A stretch of 64,000 nucleotides of DNA from Kistimonas scapharcae (GCF_039540975.1 NZ_BAABFL010000081.1:1-64000); one strand, 5' to 3'. Positions 34,486 to 43,910 are shown, counted from the stretch's first letter. Translations and numbers: made by a program. The notes: generated by a model from the sequence alone, not told the origin.

Positions 34486-35781
34486 TTATGCCAGCAGCGA
34501 ACCGGAGAGGAGTGAAATAGCACGTAAATCGCGATACCAGCGCTCGACGGGATACTCTTTCACAAATCCGTGGCCGCCGAGTAGCTGCACACCATGAGTA
34601 CCAATCATCATGCCTTTATCGCTGCACTGGGTGTGGGCCAGCCAGGCTTCCCGGTTATAAGAAAGCTGATGGTCACAGCGGCTGGCGGCTCGCCAGCTCA
34701 TCAGTCGCATGCCATCCAGTTCCGTAGCCATGTCTGCCAGCAGAAAGGCGACACCTTGTCGATGGCTGATGGGCTCACCAAAAGCCTGGCGCTCGTTGCA
34801 GTAGGGAATGGTGAAATCAACCACTGCCTGGGAGGTGCCGCAGGCAAGGGCGGAGGCTGCGATACGGGAGCGGGAAAGCCAGCCATCAGTCTGAAAATTG
34901 TGATCAAGGCAGGCATCAGGGCTGAGCTGTACATTGGATAGTGTAAGCGTCCCAAATCCCGCCGACCTCAGCCCCATAGCCGGCGCGGTGTCAATCTGAA
35001 GACCCTTCGTCTCGCGTTCAACCAGAAACAGGGCTGGCGTGTTCTTGTTTATCCTGGCGCTGACAAGAAAGAACTCCGCGGTTTGTGCCAATGGAACCAG
35101 TGTTTTTTGGCCGTTCAGGCGATAGCCTTTGCGGTGACGGGTTGCCGTACAGCGGGCTTGTTCTGGGGAGAAATCAATGTTGTTCTCATGAATTGCCATG
35201 GCGGCAGGAAGAAACTGGCCTTCAGCAAATCGGGGTAGCCATTGCGCCTGCAAAGACGCACCTCCCCAGCGGCTGATTGCAGATAGGCATGCGGTTGGTG
35301 CCAGCAGTGCCATCGCCTGACCCATGTCACCCCATGCCAGCTGTTCAGTGATAAGAGTCATGGTTTCAGCCGGTGCCTCGGAGCTAATCCCGCCCCAGGC
35401 TTCAGGGAGTACAAAGAGATTCAGTCCCAGAGCCTCCGACTCGGCTAAGACGTCTTTGGTTGGATAACCGGCGTTTTCTGCCTGACCTGCCTGTTCTCTC
35501 AGCGTGTGGGCAAGTCTTTGGGTGTTTTCAATGATGAGACGCTGCTCTTCTGAAAGAGAGAGATCGAACAGCTGTCGATTGTTGCTGTCTGTTGCTGAAG
35601 TGATGGTGCGACGTTTTTTGGAAAGCGTCTGCTGGCCGGATGCCACCAGTCGAAAACCGGTTCGCGTCACGTGGTAGGCCAGTCGTTCCGCGGGTTTGCG
35701 CAGTTTGTAGCGGCTGGCAAGTGTTGAACCTGCGAACCGGTTGACCAGGGAAAGGGCTATCCCTGTGGCATTCAGTGTCAT
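34486..35781 (-). CDS. Acyl-CoA dehydrogenase-like protein lacking catalytic Glu
   Basis: The 431-residue protein has the acyl-CoA dehydrogenase fold after a basic N-terminal extension of about 70 residues. The LFVLPEAWGG, GYRLNGQKTLVPLAQTA and GTHGVQLLGGHGFVKEYPVERWYRDLR segments are typical. Where the family has the active-site (Y/F)EGT, this sequence reads LLSGS and ends four residues later, so the base is missing. It may be an inactive partner in a heteromer with the next gene, as seen in some mycobacterial FadE pairs. That pairing is inference. Confidence 0.82.
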   Translation of the reverse strand: MTLNATGIALSLVNRFAGSTLASRYKLRKPAERLAYHVTRTGFRLVASGQQTLSKKRRTITSATDSNNRQLFDLSLSEEQRLIIENTQRLAHTLREQAGQAENAGYPTKDVLAESEALGLNLFVLPEAWGGISSEAPAETMTLITEQLAWGDMGQAMALLAPTACLSAISRWGGASLQAQWLPRFAEGQFLPAAMAIHENNIDFSPEQARCTATRHRKGYRLNGQKTLVPLAQTAEFFLVSARINKNTPALFLVERETKGLQIDTAPAMGLRSAGFGTLTLSNVQLSPDACLDHNFQTDGWLSRSRIAASALACGTSQAVVDFTIPYCNERQAFGEPISHRQGVAFLLADMATELDGMRLMSWRAASRCDHQLSYNREAWLAHTQCSDKGMMIGTHGVQLLGGHGFVKEYPVERWYRDLRAISLLSGSLLA

Positions 35782-36050
35782 GGTGTACTCCCCCGGGAAG
35801 CTGTCTGCCGTGATAGCGGTTTCTTCAACCTGTCTTCACGAAATACAACAACTTACCCATGAACTGTGTCGCAAATCAGGCTATGATAGGCCGTCGTTGT
35901 CTGATTCATCAGGCTGACAAAGAGTCAGGGGACAACCAATGGCTGTCGAACTCGGGGGAGTCGGCAGATATGTCAATGCCGTGACATGTCTGGGCATGGA
36001 CAGTAATGTCAGGTTGTCGCATAACTACATAACAAAAAAGTGATAAAAAT

Positions 36051-37766
36051 ATGGAAGCGAGTTTCTGGCATGGTAAGCGCGCACCCGGTGTGCCCGATAT
36101 CATCAACCCGGACGAGTACGGTTCCATACTGGCAGTCTTTGAAGAATCCGTCAGTAAGTATGCCCAACGACCTGCATTCACCGGTATCGGCCATACCCTG
36201 ACCTTTCAGGATATCGACGACTACAGTACCCGTTTCGCCACCTATCTTCAGATCCAGACCGATCTTAAACCCGGTGACCGCATCGCCATCCAGATGCCGA
36301 ACCTTCTGCAGTTTCCCATTGCTGTTTATGGTGCGCTCAAGGCTGGTCTGGTTATTGTTAATACCAACCCGCTCTACACTGCTCGTGAAATGCATCACCA
36401 GTTCAATGATTCCGGTGCCCGTGCACTGGTTTTCATGGATGTATTCGGGCATTTGGTGGAAGAGATCATCAGTGATACGCCGGTTGAACACCTGATTGTC
36501 ACCAGTATTGCCGATATGCTGCCAGCGCCGAAGCGTCAGCTGATCAATGTGGCAGCCAAATACGTCAAGAAGATGGTTCAACCCTATAAGCTGTCTGGTG
36601 TCGTCCGTTTCCGGCAGGCGCTGGCAAAAGGGGATGCGGGCAAATACCGGAAGCCGCCTGCACCGCGGCCGGATGATGTGGCAATTCTGCAATATACCGG
36701 TGGCACAACCGGTGTTGCAAAAGGGGCCATGCTGACCCACCGGAATATGATTTCTAATATGTTGCAGGCGCAGGCTATGCTGAGTCAGCAGGATGAGGCT
36801 GGCAATCCTATGCATGAGGCTGGCAAGGAAACCATCGTTGCCCCCCTGCCGCTCTACCACATTTATGCCTTTACCGTGCATTTGATGGCGATGGTGGAAA
36901 TGGGGAACCACAGCATCCTTATTGCCAATCCGCGCGACACGGCCATGTTTATCAAGATGATCAAGCCCTGGCGTTTTACGGCATTCATTGGTTTGAATAC
37001 ATTGTTTGTCAGCCTGCTGAATCACCCGGAATTCGCCAAGTGTGATTTCAGTGGATTAAAACTGACCCTGTCGGGCGGCACGGCTCTGCAGGCAGATACA
37101 GGGCGTCGCTGGAAAGAGTTTACCGGTTGTGGAGTTTCTGAGGCTTATGGGCTGACAGAGTGCTCACCGGCTGTTTGTATGAACCCGGCAGGCGATCTCG
37201 CACAGACTGGAACGGTCGGTTTGCCTGTACCCAACACCCTGCTGAAGACGGTTGCCGATGATGGCACTGAAACGGCGGTGGGTGAGCGTGGCGAACTCTG
37301 CGTGAAAGGTCCCCAGGTCATGAAGGGCTACTGGAAGCGCCCGGATGCCACGGCGGAAATCTTTGATGAAGATGGCTGGCTCAAGACCGGCGATGTGGCT
37401 GTCATCAACGAAGACGGTTTTGTAGCCATTGTTGATCGGATCAAGGATATGGTGCTGGTATCGGGCTTCAACGTTTATCCCAATGAGATTGAGGATGTTG
37501 TAGCTCAGCATGAGAAGGTTGAGAACTGTGCAGTCATCGGTGTACCTGACAGCAAAACCGGCGAGGCGGTGAAGCTGTTTGTCATTCCCAGTGACAGCTC
37601 CTTGAGTCAGGATGAGATGAAAGAATACTGCCGTATGAACCTGACCGCCTATAAGGTACCCAAGCAGATTGAGTTCCGTGAAGAACTGCCAATGACGCCT
37701 GTTGGCAAAATTCTGCGTAAGGACCTGCGGGCTGAAGAGCTGGAAAAGCGCGAAGCCGTTAGCTGA
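36051..37766 (+). CDS. fadD: Long-chain-fatty-acid-CoA ligase FadD
   Basis: Adenylate-forming enzyme of 571 residues, close to E. coli FadD (561). The P-loop is YTGGTTGVAKGAMLTH near residue 213, followed by AYGLTECSP, the TGDVA hinge, and the C-terminal PMTPVGKILRK lysine motif. It starts divergently from the dehydrogenase operon across a 270-base region. No convincing ribosome binding site precedes the ATG, which lies in an A-rich stretch. A strong terminator follows. Confidence 0.93.
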   Translation: MEASFWHGKRAPGVPDIINPDEYGSILAVFEESVSKYAQRPAFTGIGHTLTFQDIDDYSTRFATYLQIQTDLKPGDRIAIQMPNLLQFPIAVYGALKAGLVIVNTNPLYTAREMHHQFNDSGARALVFMDVFGHLVEEIISDTPVEHLIVTSIADMLPAPKRQLINVAAKYVKKMVQPYKLSGVVRFRQALAKGDAGKYRKPPAPRPDDVAILQYTGGTTGVAKGAMLTHRNMISNMLQAQAMLSQQDEAGNPMHEAGKETIVAPLPLYHIYAFTVHLMAMVEMGNHSILIANPRDTAMFIKMIKPWRFTAFIGLNTLFVSLLNHPEFAKCDFSGLKLTLSGGTALQADTGRRWKEFTGCGVSEAYGLTECSPAVCMNPAGDLAQTGTVGLPVPNTLLKTVADDGTETAVGERGELCVKGPQVMKGYWKRPDATAEIFDEDGWLKTGDVAVINEDGFVAIVDRIKDMVLVSGFNVYPNEIEDVVAQHEKVENCAVIGVPDSKTGEAVKLFVIPSDSSLSQDEMKEYCRMNLTAYKVPKQIEFREELPMTPVGKILRKDLRAEELEKREAVS

Positions 37767-37793
37767 TACCTTCCGGATTTAATATCAAAATCA

Positions 37794-37831
37794 ATGCCAC
37801 CGCACCGGTTAACGGGCGGTGGTATTTTTTT
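37794..37831 (+). terminator. Intrinsic terminator after fadD
   Basis: A ten-base-pair ATGCCACCGC / GCGGTGGTAT stem (one wobble) is followed by nine T. Confidence 0.9.
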
Positions 37832-37949
37832 TTGTTGTCACTGAGCTGGCTGAAAAGTGCTTGCCGAGTGACTTTACTGCCAATCTCAGTTCCTTTCCCT
37901 TTCGACAGAATGCACAGCGTCTAACCACGTTCTCATCAGGAGATGGTCT

Positions 37950-39767
37950 ATGCCTGAGTACAAGGCGCCTGTCAGGGATATGAGATTTCTGGCAGAAGAT
38001 GTTCTGGATATGCAGGCCCATTATCAAACGTTGCCCAATGGTGAAGAGGCGACGCCTGATCTGGTCGATGCCATTATCAGCGAAGGGGCGAAGTTTGCCG
38101 AGAATGTTCTGGCTCCGCTGAACCGCTCGGGTGATGAAGAAGGGTGTCACTGGCTGGATGGCGAAGTGATAACGCCAAAAGGCTTCAAAGCAGCTTATCA
38201 GCAATATGTGGCGGGTGGCTGGCAGTCGCTTTCCCATCCTCCGGAGTATGGTGGTCAGGGGTTGCCGATGTCCCTTGGGGTCATGATTTCGGAAATGGCT
38301 GGTACGGCTAACTGGTCCTGGGGTATGTATCCCGGCCTGACGCTTGGTGCCATGAACACCCTGTTTTTACATGGCACCGAAGCGCAGAAACAGACCTGGC
38401 TGATGCGCATGACCAGCGGTGAGTGGAGCGGCACCATGTGTCTTACTGAGCCACAGTGCGGTACGGATCTGGGGCAGGTGAAAACCCGCGCAATACCGAA
38501 TGGTGATGAGACTTACAGCCTTTCCGGCACCAAGATTTTTATCTCTGCCGGAGAGCATGATCTTACCGAGAATATTGTCCACATTGTGCTCGCCAGGCTT
38601 CCGGACGCGCCTGAAGGAACGCGGGGCATTTCGCTCTTTATTGTGCCCAAGTTCAAGGTGAATCCGGATGGTTCGCTGGGGGAGCGAAACGGCGTCTCCT
38701 GTGGATCCCTGGAACATAAAATGGGGATCAAGGCCTCTGCGACCTGCGTCATGAATTTTGATGAGGCGGAAGGCTATCTGATCGGGCCTGAGAATAAAGG
38801 TTTGCAGTGTATGTTTACCTTTATGAATACCGCGCGGATTGGCACAGGAATACAGGGGCTCGCTTCCGCCGAGCTGGCCTACCAGGGGGCGCTTCCCTAT
38901 GCCCGGGAACGATTGTCCATGCGTTCACTGTCGGGTACCAAGCAGCCTGACAATGTGGCGGATTCACTGATTGTTCATCCTGATGTCCGTCGCATGTTGT
39001 TGACCATGAAAGCGTTTGCCGAGGGCGGTCGTGCGATGCTGTATGATGCGGCCAAGCTGGCTGACCGGATGATTACGGCGGAAACCGAATCCGAGCGTAA
39101 CCGGCTTGATGATGAGCTGGGCATGCTGACGCCAATCCTCAAAGGCTTCCTGACGGAAGCGGGTCTCGAATCTGCGAATCTTGGTGTGCAGGTTTACGGT
39201 GGGCACGGTTATATCCGTGAACACGGTATGGAGCAGATAATTCGGGATGCTCGGATATCCACCCTGTATGAAGGTACAACAGGCATACAGTCGCTGGATT
39301 TGTTAGGGCGTAAAGTGTTGTTGTCCAAAGGGAAGGACCTGAATCGACTGGCGGGTCAAATACTCAAATATTGTAAGTCTGTGTTGACCGATGACAGTGT
39401 GCCACGTCTGAAAGTCTTGCCATTTGTTGGAAAGGTTTCTGCGTTGACGCTGAGGTGGCAGTACTTGAGTTATCGTCTGGCATTTCGGGCGGCTCGCAAC
39501 CGTGATGCGGTAGGTTCGGCGTCAGTCGATTACTTGATGTTTTCCGGTTATGTCGTGATGGCGTATTACTGGTTGCAAATGTTGGTGGCGGCACAACGTA
39601 AGCTGATGGAAGCCACCAGTGAAGTGGCTTTTTACAAAGCCAAGGTGCAAACGGCAGAATTCTATTTTTCCCGTATTCTTCCCCGTGCTGAAACGCACGC
39701 AAAAACGATGCTCGCCTGCCCGCGGACATTGACACGCATGAAAGAAGAGAGTTTTGCGTTTCTATAG
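37950..39767 (+). CDS. Acyl-CoA dehydrogenase, 600-residue FadE5/DmdC-like type
   Basis: Large acyl-CoA dehydrogenase of 605 residues. The core (CLTEPQCGTDLGQ; KIFISAGEHD) is followed by an insert, the active-site LYEGTTGIQSLDLLG near residue 445, and a C-terminal helical domain common to long-chain and methylmercaptopropionyl-CoA types. Sequence alone cannot set chain length; the fatty-acid neighbours favour a long-chain role. AGGAGA seven bases before the ATG is a good ribosome binding site. Confidence 0.9.
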   Translation: MPEYKAPVRDMRFLAEDVLDMQAHYQTLPNGEEATPDLVDAIISEGAKFAENVLAPLNRSGDEEGCHWLDGEVITPKGFKAAYQQYVAGGWQSLSHPPEYGGQGLPMSLGVMISEMAGTANWSWGMYPGLTLGAMNTLFLHGTEAQKQTWLMRMTSGEWSGTMCLTEPQCGTDLGQVKTRAIPNGDETYSLSGTKIFISAGEHDLTENIVHIVLARLPDAPEGTRGISLFIVPKFKVNPDGSLGERNGVSCGSLEHKMGIKASATCVMNFDEAEGYLIGPENKGLQCMFTFMNTARIGTGIQGLASAELAYQGALPYARERLSMRSLSGTKQPDNVADSLIVHPDVRRMLLTMKAFAEGGRAMLYDAAKLADRMITAETESERNRLDDELGMLTPILKGFLTEAGLESANLGVQVYGGHGYIREHGMEQIIRDARISTLYEGTTGIQSLDLLGRKVLLSKGKDLNRLAGQILKYCKSVLTDDSVPRLKVLPFVGKVSALTLRWQYLSYRLAFRAARNRDAVGSASVDYLMFSGYVVMAYYWLQMLVAAQRKLMEATSEVAFYKAKVQTAEFYFSRILPRAETHAKTMLACPRTLTRMKEESFAFL

Positions 39768-39774
39768 TGATTGT

Positions 39775-40491
39775 TTAAACCGGTAGGGGTTCCTGGCTGG
39801 CAGGAACCCGACAGTCCGTTCGAATAGGCCGGTTACAGTAGAAGTTGATGTTGTTGAAGTCACGGGTTTCATCCAGATCTGGGACCGTACTGCACTCACG
39901 GCTGGAAAATCCACGATAGGGCGGAAAATCAAACTGTTTGATGCGTGAATCAGCCACCAGTACTTCGGTGGCCATGGAGTGAAACTGCTCCAGGAGTGGC
40001 AGGTTGTTTCTGTCGTACAGGACGTCGGCTGCGATTAGCAGGTCCAGTGGTTCATCAAAGCTGAACAGATCGTTATGGAGTCGAAAGCTGACCTGATTGA
40101 TGTGTGCATTGATTTGGCAGGCCAACAGTGCCTCCGGGTCAATATCGCAGGCAATCACTTCGCGGGCTCCCGCAAGGCAGGCGGCAATCGCAACGACACC
40201 GGAACCTGCGCCAAAATCCATTACTGTTTTTCCGGCCACCAGGCCAGGATTGTCGAGTATTTGAGCCGCCAGAGCCTGGCCGCTTCCCCAGCAAAATGCC
40301 CAGTAAGCCGGGTAATCCTGGATAGTTTTGATTTCTTCTTCAGTGAATGGGCGATGCTTCATCGGTGTTGGATCAAGCAACGCCAACTGTATTTGAGGGC
40401 AGTCTGGCAGTGATTGAACCAGCACCCGTGCGTCCGGGTGCATTTTGGTCAGGTTTTGATTGAGGGGGGTGATGTTGAACGCTGGTTTCAT
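39775..40491 (-). CDS. Class I SAM-dependent protein methyltransferase-like
   Basis: The 238-residue protein has the SAM-binding motif VMDFGAGSGVVAIAA (near residue 89), the acidic loop ACDIDPEAL and a post-motif ADVLYDRNN. A YPAYWAFCWGSGQALA segment upstream is typical of the PrmA/METTL20-like lysine methyltransferase group. An ETF-beta methyltransferase role would fit the dehydrogenase neighbours but is only inference. Its start overlaps the end of the DUF2489 gene by four bases. Confidence 0.8.
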   Translation of the reverse strand: MKPAFNITPLNQNLTKMHPDARVLVQSLPDCPQIQLALLDPTPMKHRPFTEEEIKTIQDYPAYWAFCWGSGQALAAQILDNPGLVAGKTVMDFGAGSGVVAIAACLAGAREVIACDIDPEALLACQINAHINQVSFRLHNDLFSFDEPLDLLIAADVLYDRNNLPLLEQFHSMATEVLVADSRIKQFDFPPYRGFSSRECSTVPDLDETRDFNNINFYCNRPIRTDCRVPASQEPLPV

Positions 40492-40952
40492 GCTTCTTTG
40501 AAGATACTATCTGGATTAAATTGTGTCAGCAGGGCTTGAGCTGCCTGCTTTATGCGTTCCTGGTGGTGTTGTTCCAGCAGTTCGCGTTCTGTATCCAGGC
40601 GGTTGCGTTCGCTCAGTTTCAGAGTTTTTCGTGCTTCACCAATGGGCATATGCGTGGTTGCGTCATAGATCGTTGTGAATACCTGGTATTCCTCGGTTTT
40701 GCCCAGGGCAGGGTCGAGCATATCAAGAATGGTTTTGATCCGGATGCAGCCTTCTGTTGGGTTAACCTGTTCATGCACCAAGCTTCTGGCCAAAATGGTC
40801 AGGCTGGAGCAAAGAAACTGACGATGTTGTTCGTTGGATTTCCGGATGCTGGCACGGTTTCTAAACACTTCAATCCAGAGTTTGATTGCCCATGCAGAGA
40901 GGCCGGCAATCGCAAGAATGGCGGCAGCCAGTAAGATAACGGTTATATCCAT
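40488..40952 (-). CDS. DUF2489-like membrane-anchored protein
   Basis: A 154-residue protein with one N-terminal membrane helix (about residues 4-26) followed by a charged, mostly helical cytoplasmic domain (SNEQHRQFLCSSLTILARSL; LDPALGKTEEYQVF). This matches what I recall of the DUF2489 family; function is unknown. The chosen ATG gives a standard anchor; an upstream extension encodes Cys-rich sequence without support. It is coupled to the methyltransferase gene by a four-base overlap. Confidence 0.7.
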   Translation of the reverse strand: MDITVILLAAAILAIAGLSAWAIKLWIEVFRNRASIRKSNEQHRQFLCSSLTILARSLVHEQVNPTEGCIRIKTILDMLDPALGKTEEYQVFTTIYDATTHMPIGEARKTLKLSERNRLDTERELLEQHHQERIKQAAQALLTQFNPDSIFKEA

Positions 40953-40963
40953 TCCATTGTTTC

Positions 40964-41404
40964 CTATGTGGGTACAGCGACATAGCGTCCGTTGAAATTG
41001 GCAACACACTGACCATCTGAGTGCAGTGACACCGTCAGGTCAAGGCGCGCCCGGCGGCCTGCCTGCAGGCGGCTGGTGAAGGTTTCAGGAATCGTGCACT
41101 CACAGGTTGCGGTCAGTTCGCTGCGGGCGGGTGTCAGAAATTGCAGGTTTTGTTCTGCAATAACCGCATCACAATTGACGCCGGCTTCCAAGGCTTTCAG
41201 GCTGGTCATGGTCCAGCCGCAAATGGTGGCCAGTGCGCTGATGCTGCCGCCAAAGAAGGTGCCTTTGTCATTGATGTTGGGTGACAGTGGACAGGCAATC
41301 TGCAACTGTTTGCCATCGTAAAGCCGGTAGTCAACTTCCATGGCGCGAAGCATTGGAATCTTGTTGAGCTTTTCCTGAAGTGCGAGGGGGAATGGCGATG
41401 TCAT
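40964..41404 (-). CDS. YiiD C-terminal-like hotdog thioesterase
   Basis: A 146-residue single-domain protein with hotdog-fold features: INDKGTFFGGSISALATICGW carries the long central helix with the Asn and Asp-Lys-Gly positions seen in YiiD_C thioesterases, followed by strands DAVIAEQNLQFLTPARSEL. Likely hydrolyses acyl thioesters; substrate unknown. It lies 11 bases upstream of the DUF2489 gene, so the three minus-strand genes may be one transcript. Confidence 0.75.
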   Translation of the reverse strand: MTSPFPLALQEKLNKIPMLRAMEVDYRLYDGKQLQIACPLSPNINDKGTFFGGSISALATICGWTMTSLKALEAGVNCDAVIAEQNLQFLTPARSELTATCECTIPETFTSRLQAGRRARLDLTVSLHSDGQCVANFNGRYVAVPT

Positions 41405-41715
41405 CAGTTTTTAGGTTTTTTACTGCTGTCGTGTGGGTAACTATCCGCATTGGTTATTAGTCTGTCAATTTTATCAAGAGATACTGCTGAAGGAAGTCAG
41501 GGGATGACTGACTCGATTGCGCTTGCTCATAAGTTGCCCGTGCTGAATGCCTCGCTTTCCTCCAGGTATGAATTGTATTCAGGTCAAGATGTGCAGAGAA
41601 AAAGAGAGGGTTACTGGATTTAAACAGGGCAGGATTGGTGGTGTTATCGTCTATCAGGTCGCAGGGTATAGGAGGAAATGAGGTGTCAGCCTGAGCTGAC
41701 ACCTCTGGAAGAGAA
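41405..41715. other. Intergenic region with palindrome
   Basis: No convincing gene. A perfect ten-base-pair hairpin, GAGGTGTCAG / CTGACACCTC (41680-41705), lies ten bases past the stop of the minus-strand gene at 41716 and may end its transcript, though no T-run follows. The rest should hold the promoter of the thioesterase-like gene. Confidence 0.5.
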
Positions 41716-42093
41716 TTAACTTTTCTCTTCGCGACAGGTGCCCGTCTCGTCTTCGTCCATGGCTTCCAGGGCCGCTTCAATGGAGACAGGATTGATTTCT
41801 GTATGCACCAGTTTCATGTTCTTGATCTGGGCGTGATACCAGAACCAGTGGTTGTCTTCTGTCTGGCACAGGGCCTTGATGTCATGGTCGAGAGAGGGGA
41901 AAAGTGGCATGAAGACATGCCCTATATGCTTCTTGCGATGAATGATGGCGGTCTTGCCGCAATAGGTCTTGCCGTTACGGGTTTCAGAGACCTGATCGAA
42001 GGCTTCCCCGGCCATGCGATCAGCAATCTGGTCCTGATAACGGTCAAGCCAGTAGAGGGCTATTGCACCGGTCAGTAGCCAAACAAGTTCCAT
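41716..42093 (-). CDS. Conserved-looking hypothetical membrane-anchored protein
   Basis: A 125-residue protein of unknown function. A short N-terminal hydrophobic helix (ELVWLLTGAIALYWL) would anchor it. The rest is polar with HRKKHIGHVFMPLFPSLDHD and an acidic C terminus (ALEAMDEDETG). AGAGG precedes the ATG. No domain is recognised. Confidence 0.7.
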   Translation of the reverse strand: MELVWLLTGAIALYWLDRYQDQIADRMAGEAFDQVSETRNGKTYCGKTAIIHRKKHIGHVFMPLFPSLDHDIKALCQTEDNHWFWYHAQIKNMKLVHTEINPVSIEAALEAMDEDETGTCREEKS

Positions 42094-42194
42094 AGATACC
42101 TCTTTATTGTTGTCTGCCTTGTGCGCGTTGTGAGATATATCGGCTTGTCATTACTATTTTTTATACGGTGCCAATAACCCGGTTGCAAGTGCTT

Positions 42195-42770
42195 TCAGAG
42201 TGCCCAATGGGCGACCATGGCTGTGGCCAGCTCCCGGAAAACGATTTCCCCATACAGTATCTTGGCCAGGTTCAGTGAAAAATACATGGCAGTACCCGGT
42301 CCCTGGCTGGTGATGATTTTGGCCTCTTCATCAATGACGAGCGGTTCGTTGATGGCTACGGCGCCGGTTAACTGCGACTGAAAGCTGGGGTGCGCTGTTG
42401 CCCGGATGTCTTCCAGCAGGCCGTGATGCGCCAGAACAATGGCGGGCGAAGCGCAGATGGCAGCAATCCAGTGCCCCATCTGCTTCTGACTGATTAGTAA
42501 ATCGGTCAGCGTCTGACAATCTCTCAGGTGTTCTGCACCGGGCATGCCGCCGGGCAGGGCGATGATGTCGTAATGAGCGTCAGTGCACTCGCTGATGGGG
42601 CAGTCGGCCAGTAGGCGCACGCCCCGGGAGGCCTCCACATTAATGGAACCATCCGCATTGCAGCTTGCTACCGTGACTGAGGTGCCTGCTCGGCGGAGGG
42701 TATCAATGATCGTGACGGCTTCTATCTCTTCGATGCTGTGCGCGACAGGCACAAGGACGCTCTTGGACAT
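42195..42770 (-). CDS. DJ-1/YajL family protein
   Basis: A 191-residue member of the DJ-1/PfpI superfamily, closest in layout to YajL. The nucleophile elbow reads AAICASPAIVL with the catalytic cysteine near residue 105, and the partner glutamate is in SIEEIEAVT near residue 15. YajL-type proteins protect against oxidative and glycation damage, though the exact activity is debated. ATG was chosen over a TTG four codons earlier. Confidence 0.85.
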   Translation of the reverse strand: MSKSVLVPVAHSIEEIEAVTIIDTLRRAGTSVTVASCNADGSINVEASRGVRLLADCPISECTDAHYDIIALPGGMPGAEHLRDCQTLTDLLISQKQMGHWIAAICASPAIVLAHHGLLEDIRATAHPSFQSQLTGAVAINEPLVIDEEAKIITSQGPGTAMYFSLNLAKILYGEIVFRELATAMVAHWAL

Positions 42771-42878
42771 GGTGGGACTCAATTGTTCACTCAGTCTGTG
42801 TGAAACATTTTAGCCGTAAAAAACTGGTGGATAGCCGCAATTGACCGTTGGCGGGGTTTTTTTCCTGTTCGAACTGGC

Positions 42879-43024
42879 TATAATACCGCTCCCGTTTCCC
42901 ATAATGAGTGCCCAATGTTTGAACCGCGGTGGTTTTAAAGCCCTTGCATTGGTTCGTGGGCTGGCTAAACAGCCGTGATGTTTGAATTCAACTCGCGTTA
43001 GCGAGCATTGAGGCGGATAGATAG
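42879..43024 (+). promoter_or_regulatory. rplM promoter -10 and structured leader
   Basis: A perfect TATAAT at 42879-42884 is the likely -10; no strong -35 lies 17 bases upstream. The leader of about 130 bases has two hairpins: GGCTG / CAGCC (42959-42974) and CTCGC / GCGAG (42992-43005), the latter ending just before the GAGG of rplM. Such a leader could carry L13 autoregulation, as known for E. coli rplM. That is inference. Confidence 0.6.
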
Positions 43025-43453
43025 ATGAAAACCTTTAGCGCTAAACCAGAAACCGCTAAGCGCGACTGGTATGTTGTAGATGCTTCCGGGCTGACGCTCG
43101 GTCGTTTGGCTACAGAAATTGCCAGTCGCCTGCGTGGTAAGCACAAGCCTGAGTACACTCCTCACGTTGATACCGGCGATTACATCGTTGTCATCAACGC
43201 CGAGCAAGTGCGTGTGACCGGTCGTAAGGCATCTGACAAGATGTATCACCGCCACACCGGCTTCCCGGGTGGACTGAAGTCAATGAGTTTTGAGAAGCTG
43301 ATTGCTCACAAGCCTGAACGTGTCATCGAGCTGGCAGTTAAAGGCATGATGCCCCGTAACCCGCTGGGTCGCGCTATGCAGCGTAAGCTGAAAGTTTATG
43401 CCGGATCTGCGCATCCGCATGCTGCACAGCAACCTCAGCAACTGACTATTTAA
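43025..43453 (+). CDS. rplM: 50S ribosomal protein L13
   Basis: Early-assembly protein of the large subunit. The 142 residues equal E. coli L13, starting MKTFSAKPE and containing the conserved GKHKPEYTPHVDTGD and KGMMPRNPLGR segments. rpsI follows after 12 bases in the universal pair. Confidence 0.98.
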   Translation: MKTFSAKPETAKRDWYVVDASGLTLGRLATEIASRLRGKHKPEYTPHVDTGDYIVVINAEQVRVTGRKASDKMYHRHTGFPGGLKSMSFEKLIAHKPERVIELAVKGMMPRNPLGRAMQRKLKVYAGSAHPHAAQQPQQLTI

Positions 43454-43465
43454 TCGGGGGTCAAC

Positions 43466-43858
43466 ATGTCAGTAACTCAGAACTACGGCACAGGTCGTCG
43501 CAAAACCTCTACCGCTCGTGTCTTCCTGCGTAAGGGAACTGGCAGCATTTCTATCAACGGCCGTACGCTTCAGGACTACTTTGGTCGTGAAACGTCCCGC
43601 ATGATTGTTATGCAGCCGCTTGAGCTGGTTGAGATGACAGAAAATTTCGACATCATGATCACCGTAAAAGGTGGTGGTGCTAACGGTCAGGCCGGTGCGA
43701 TCCGTCACGGTATCACCCGCGCTCTGATGGAATATGACGAAACTTTGCGTCCTTCTCTGCGCAAGGCTGGCTATGTCACCCGTGATGCCCGTATGGTTGA
43801 GCGGAAGAAAGTCGGTCTGCACAAGGCTCGTAAGCGTCCCCAGTTCTCCAAGCGTTAA
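43466..43858 (+). CDS. rpsI: 30S ribosomal protein S9
   Basis: Small-subunit protein whose C-terminal tail reaches the P-site tRNA. The 130 residues match E. coli S9. They include YGTGRRKTSTARVFL at the N terminus and the conserved basic tail KKVGLHKARKRPQFSKR. GGGG lies before the ATG. Confidence 0.98.
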   Translation: MSVTQNYGTGRRKTSTARVFLRKGTGSISINGRTLQDYFGRETSRMIVMQPLELVEMTENFDIMITVKGGGANGQAGAIRHGITRALMEYDETLRPSLRKAGYVTRDARMVERKKVGLHKARKRPQFSKR

Positions 43859-43877
43859 TTCGTTTTTGGATTACTGC

Positions 43878-43910
43878 AAAAGCGCTGGTCTCCGGACCGG
43901 CGCTTTTTTT
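43878..43910 (+). terminator. Intrinsic terminator after rpsI
   Basis: An AGCGCTGGTC / GACCGGCGCT stem with a TCCG loop, preceded by A and followed by seven T. From here to petA (about 240 bases) I see no gene; it should hold the petABC promoter. Confidence 0.92.

Noticed and set aside
36009..37025. Long minus-strand frame opposite fadD
   Set aside because: Antisense of the well-supported fadD; composition is typical of a shadow frame.
41457..41780. 107-codon minus-strand frame
   Set aside because: Overlaps the better-supported hypothetical gene and the palindrome; low-complexity start and no ribosome binding site.
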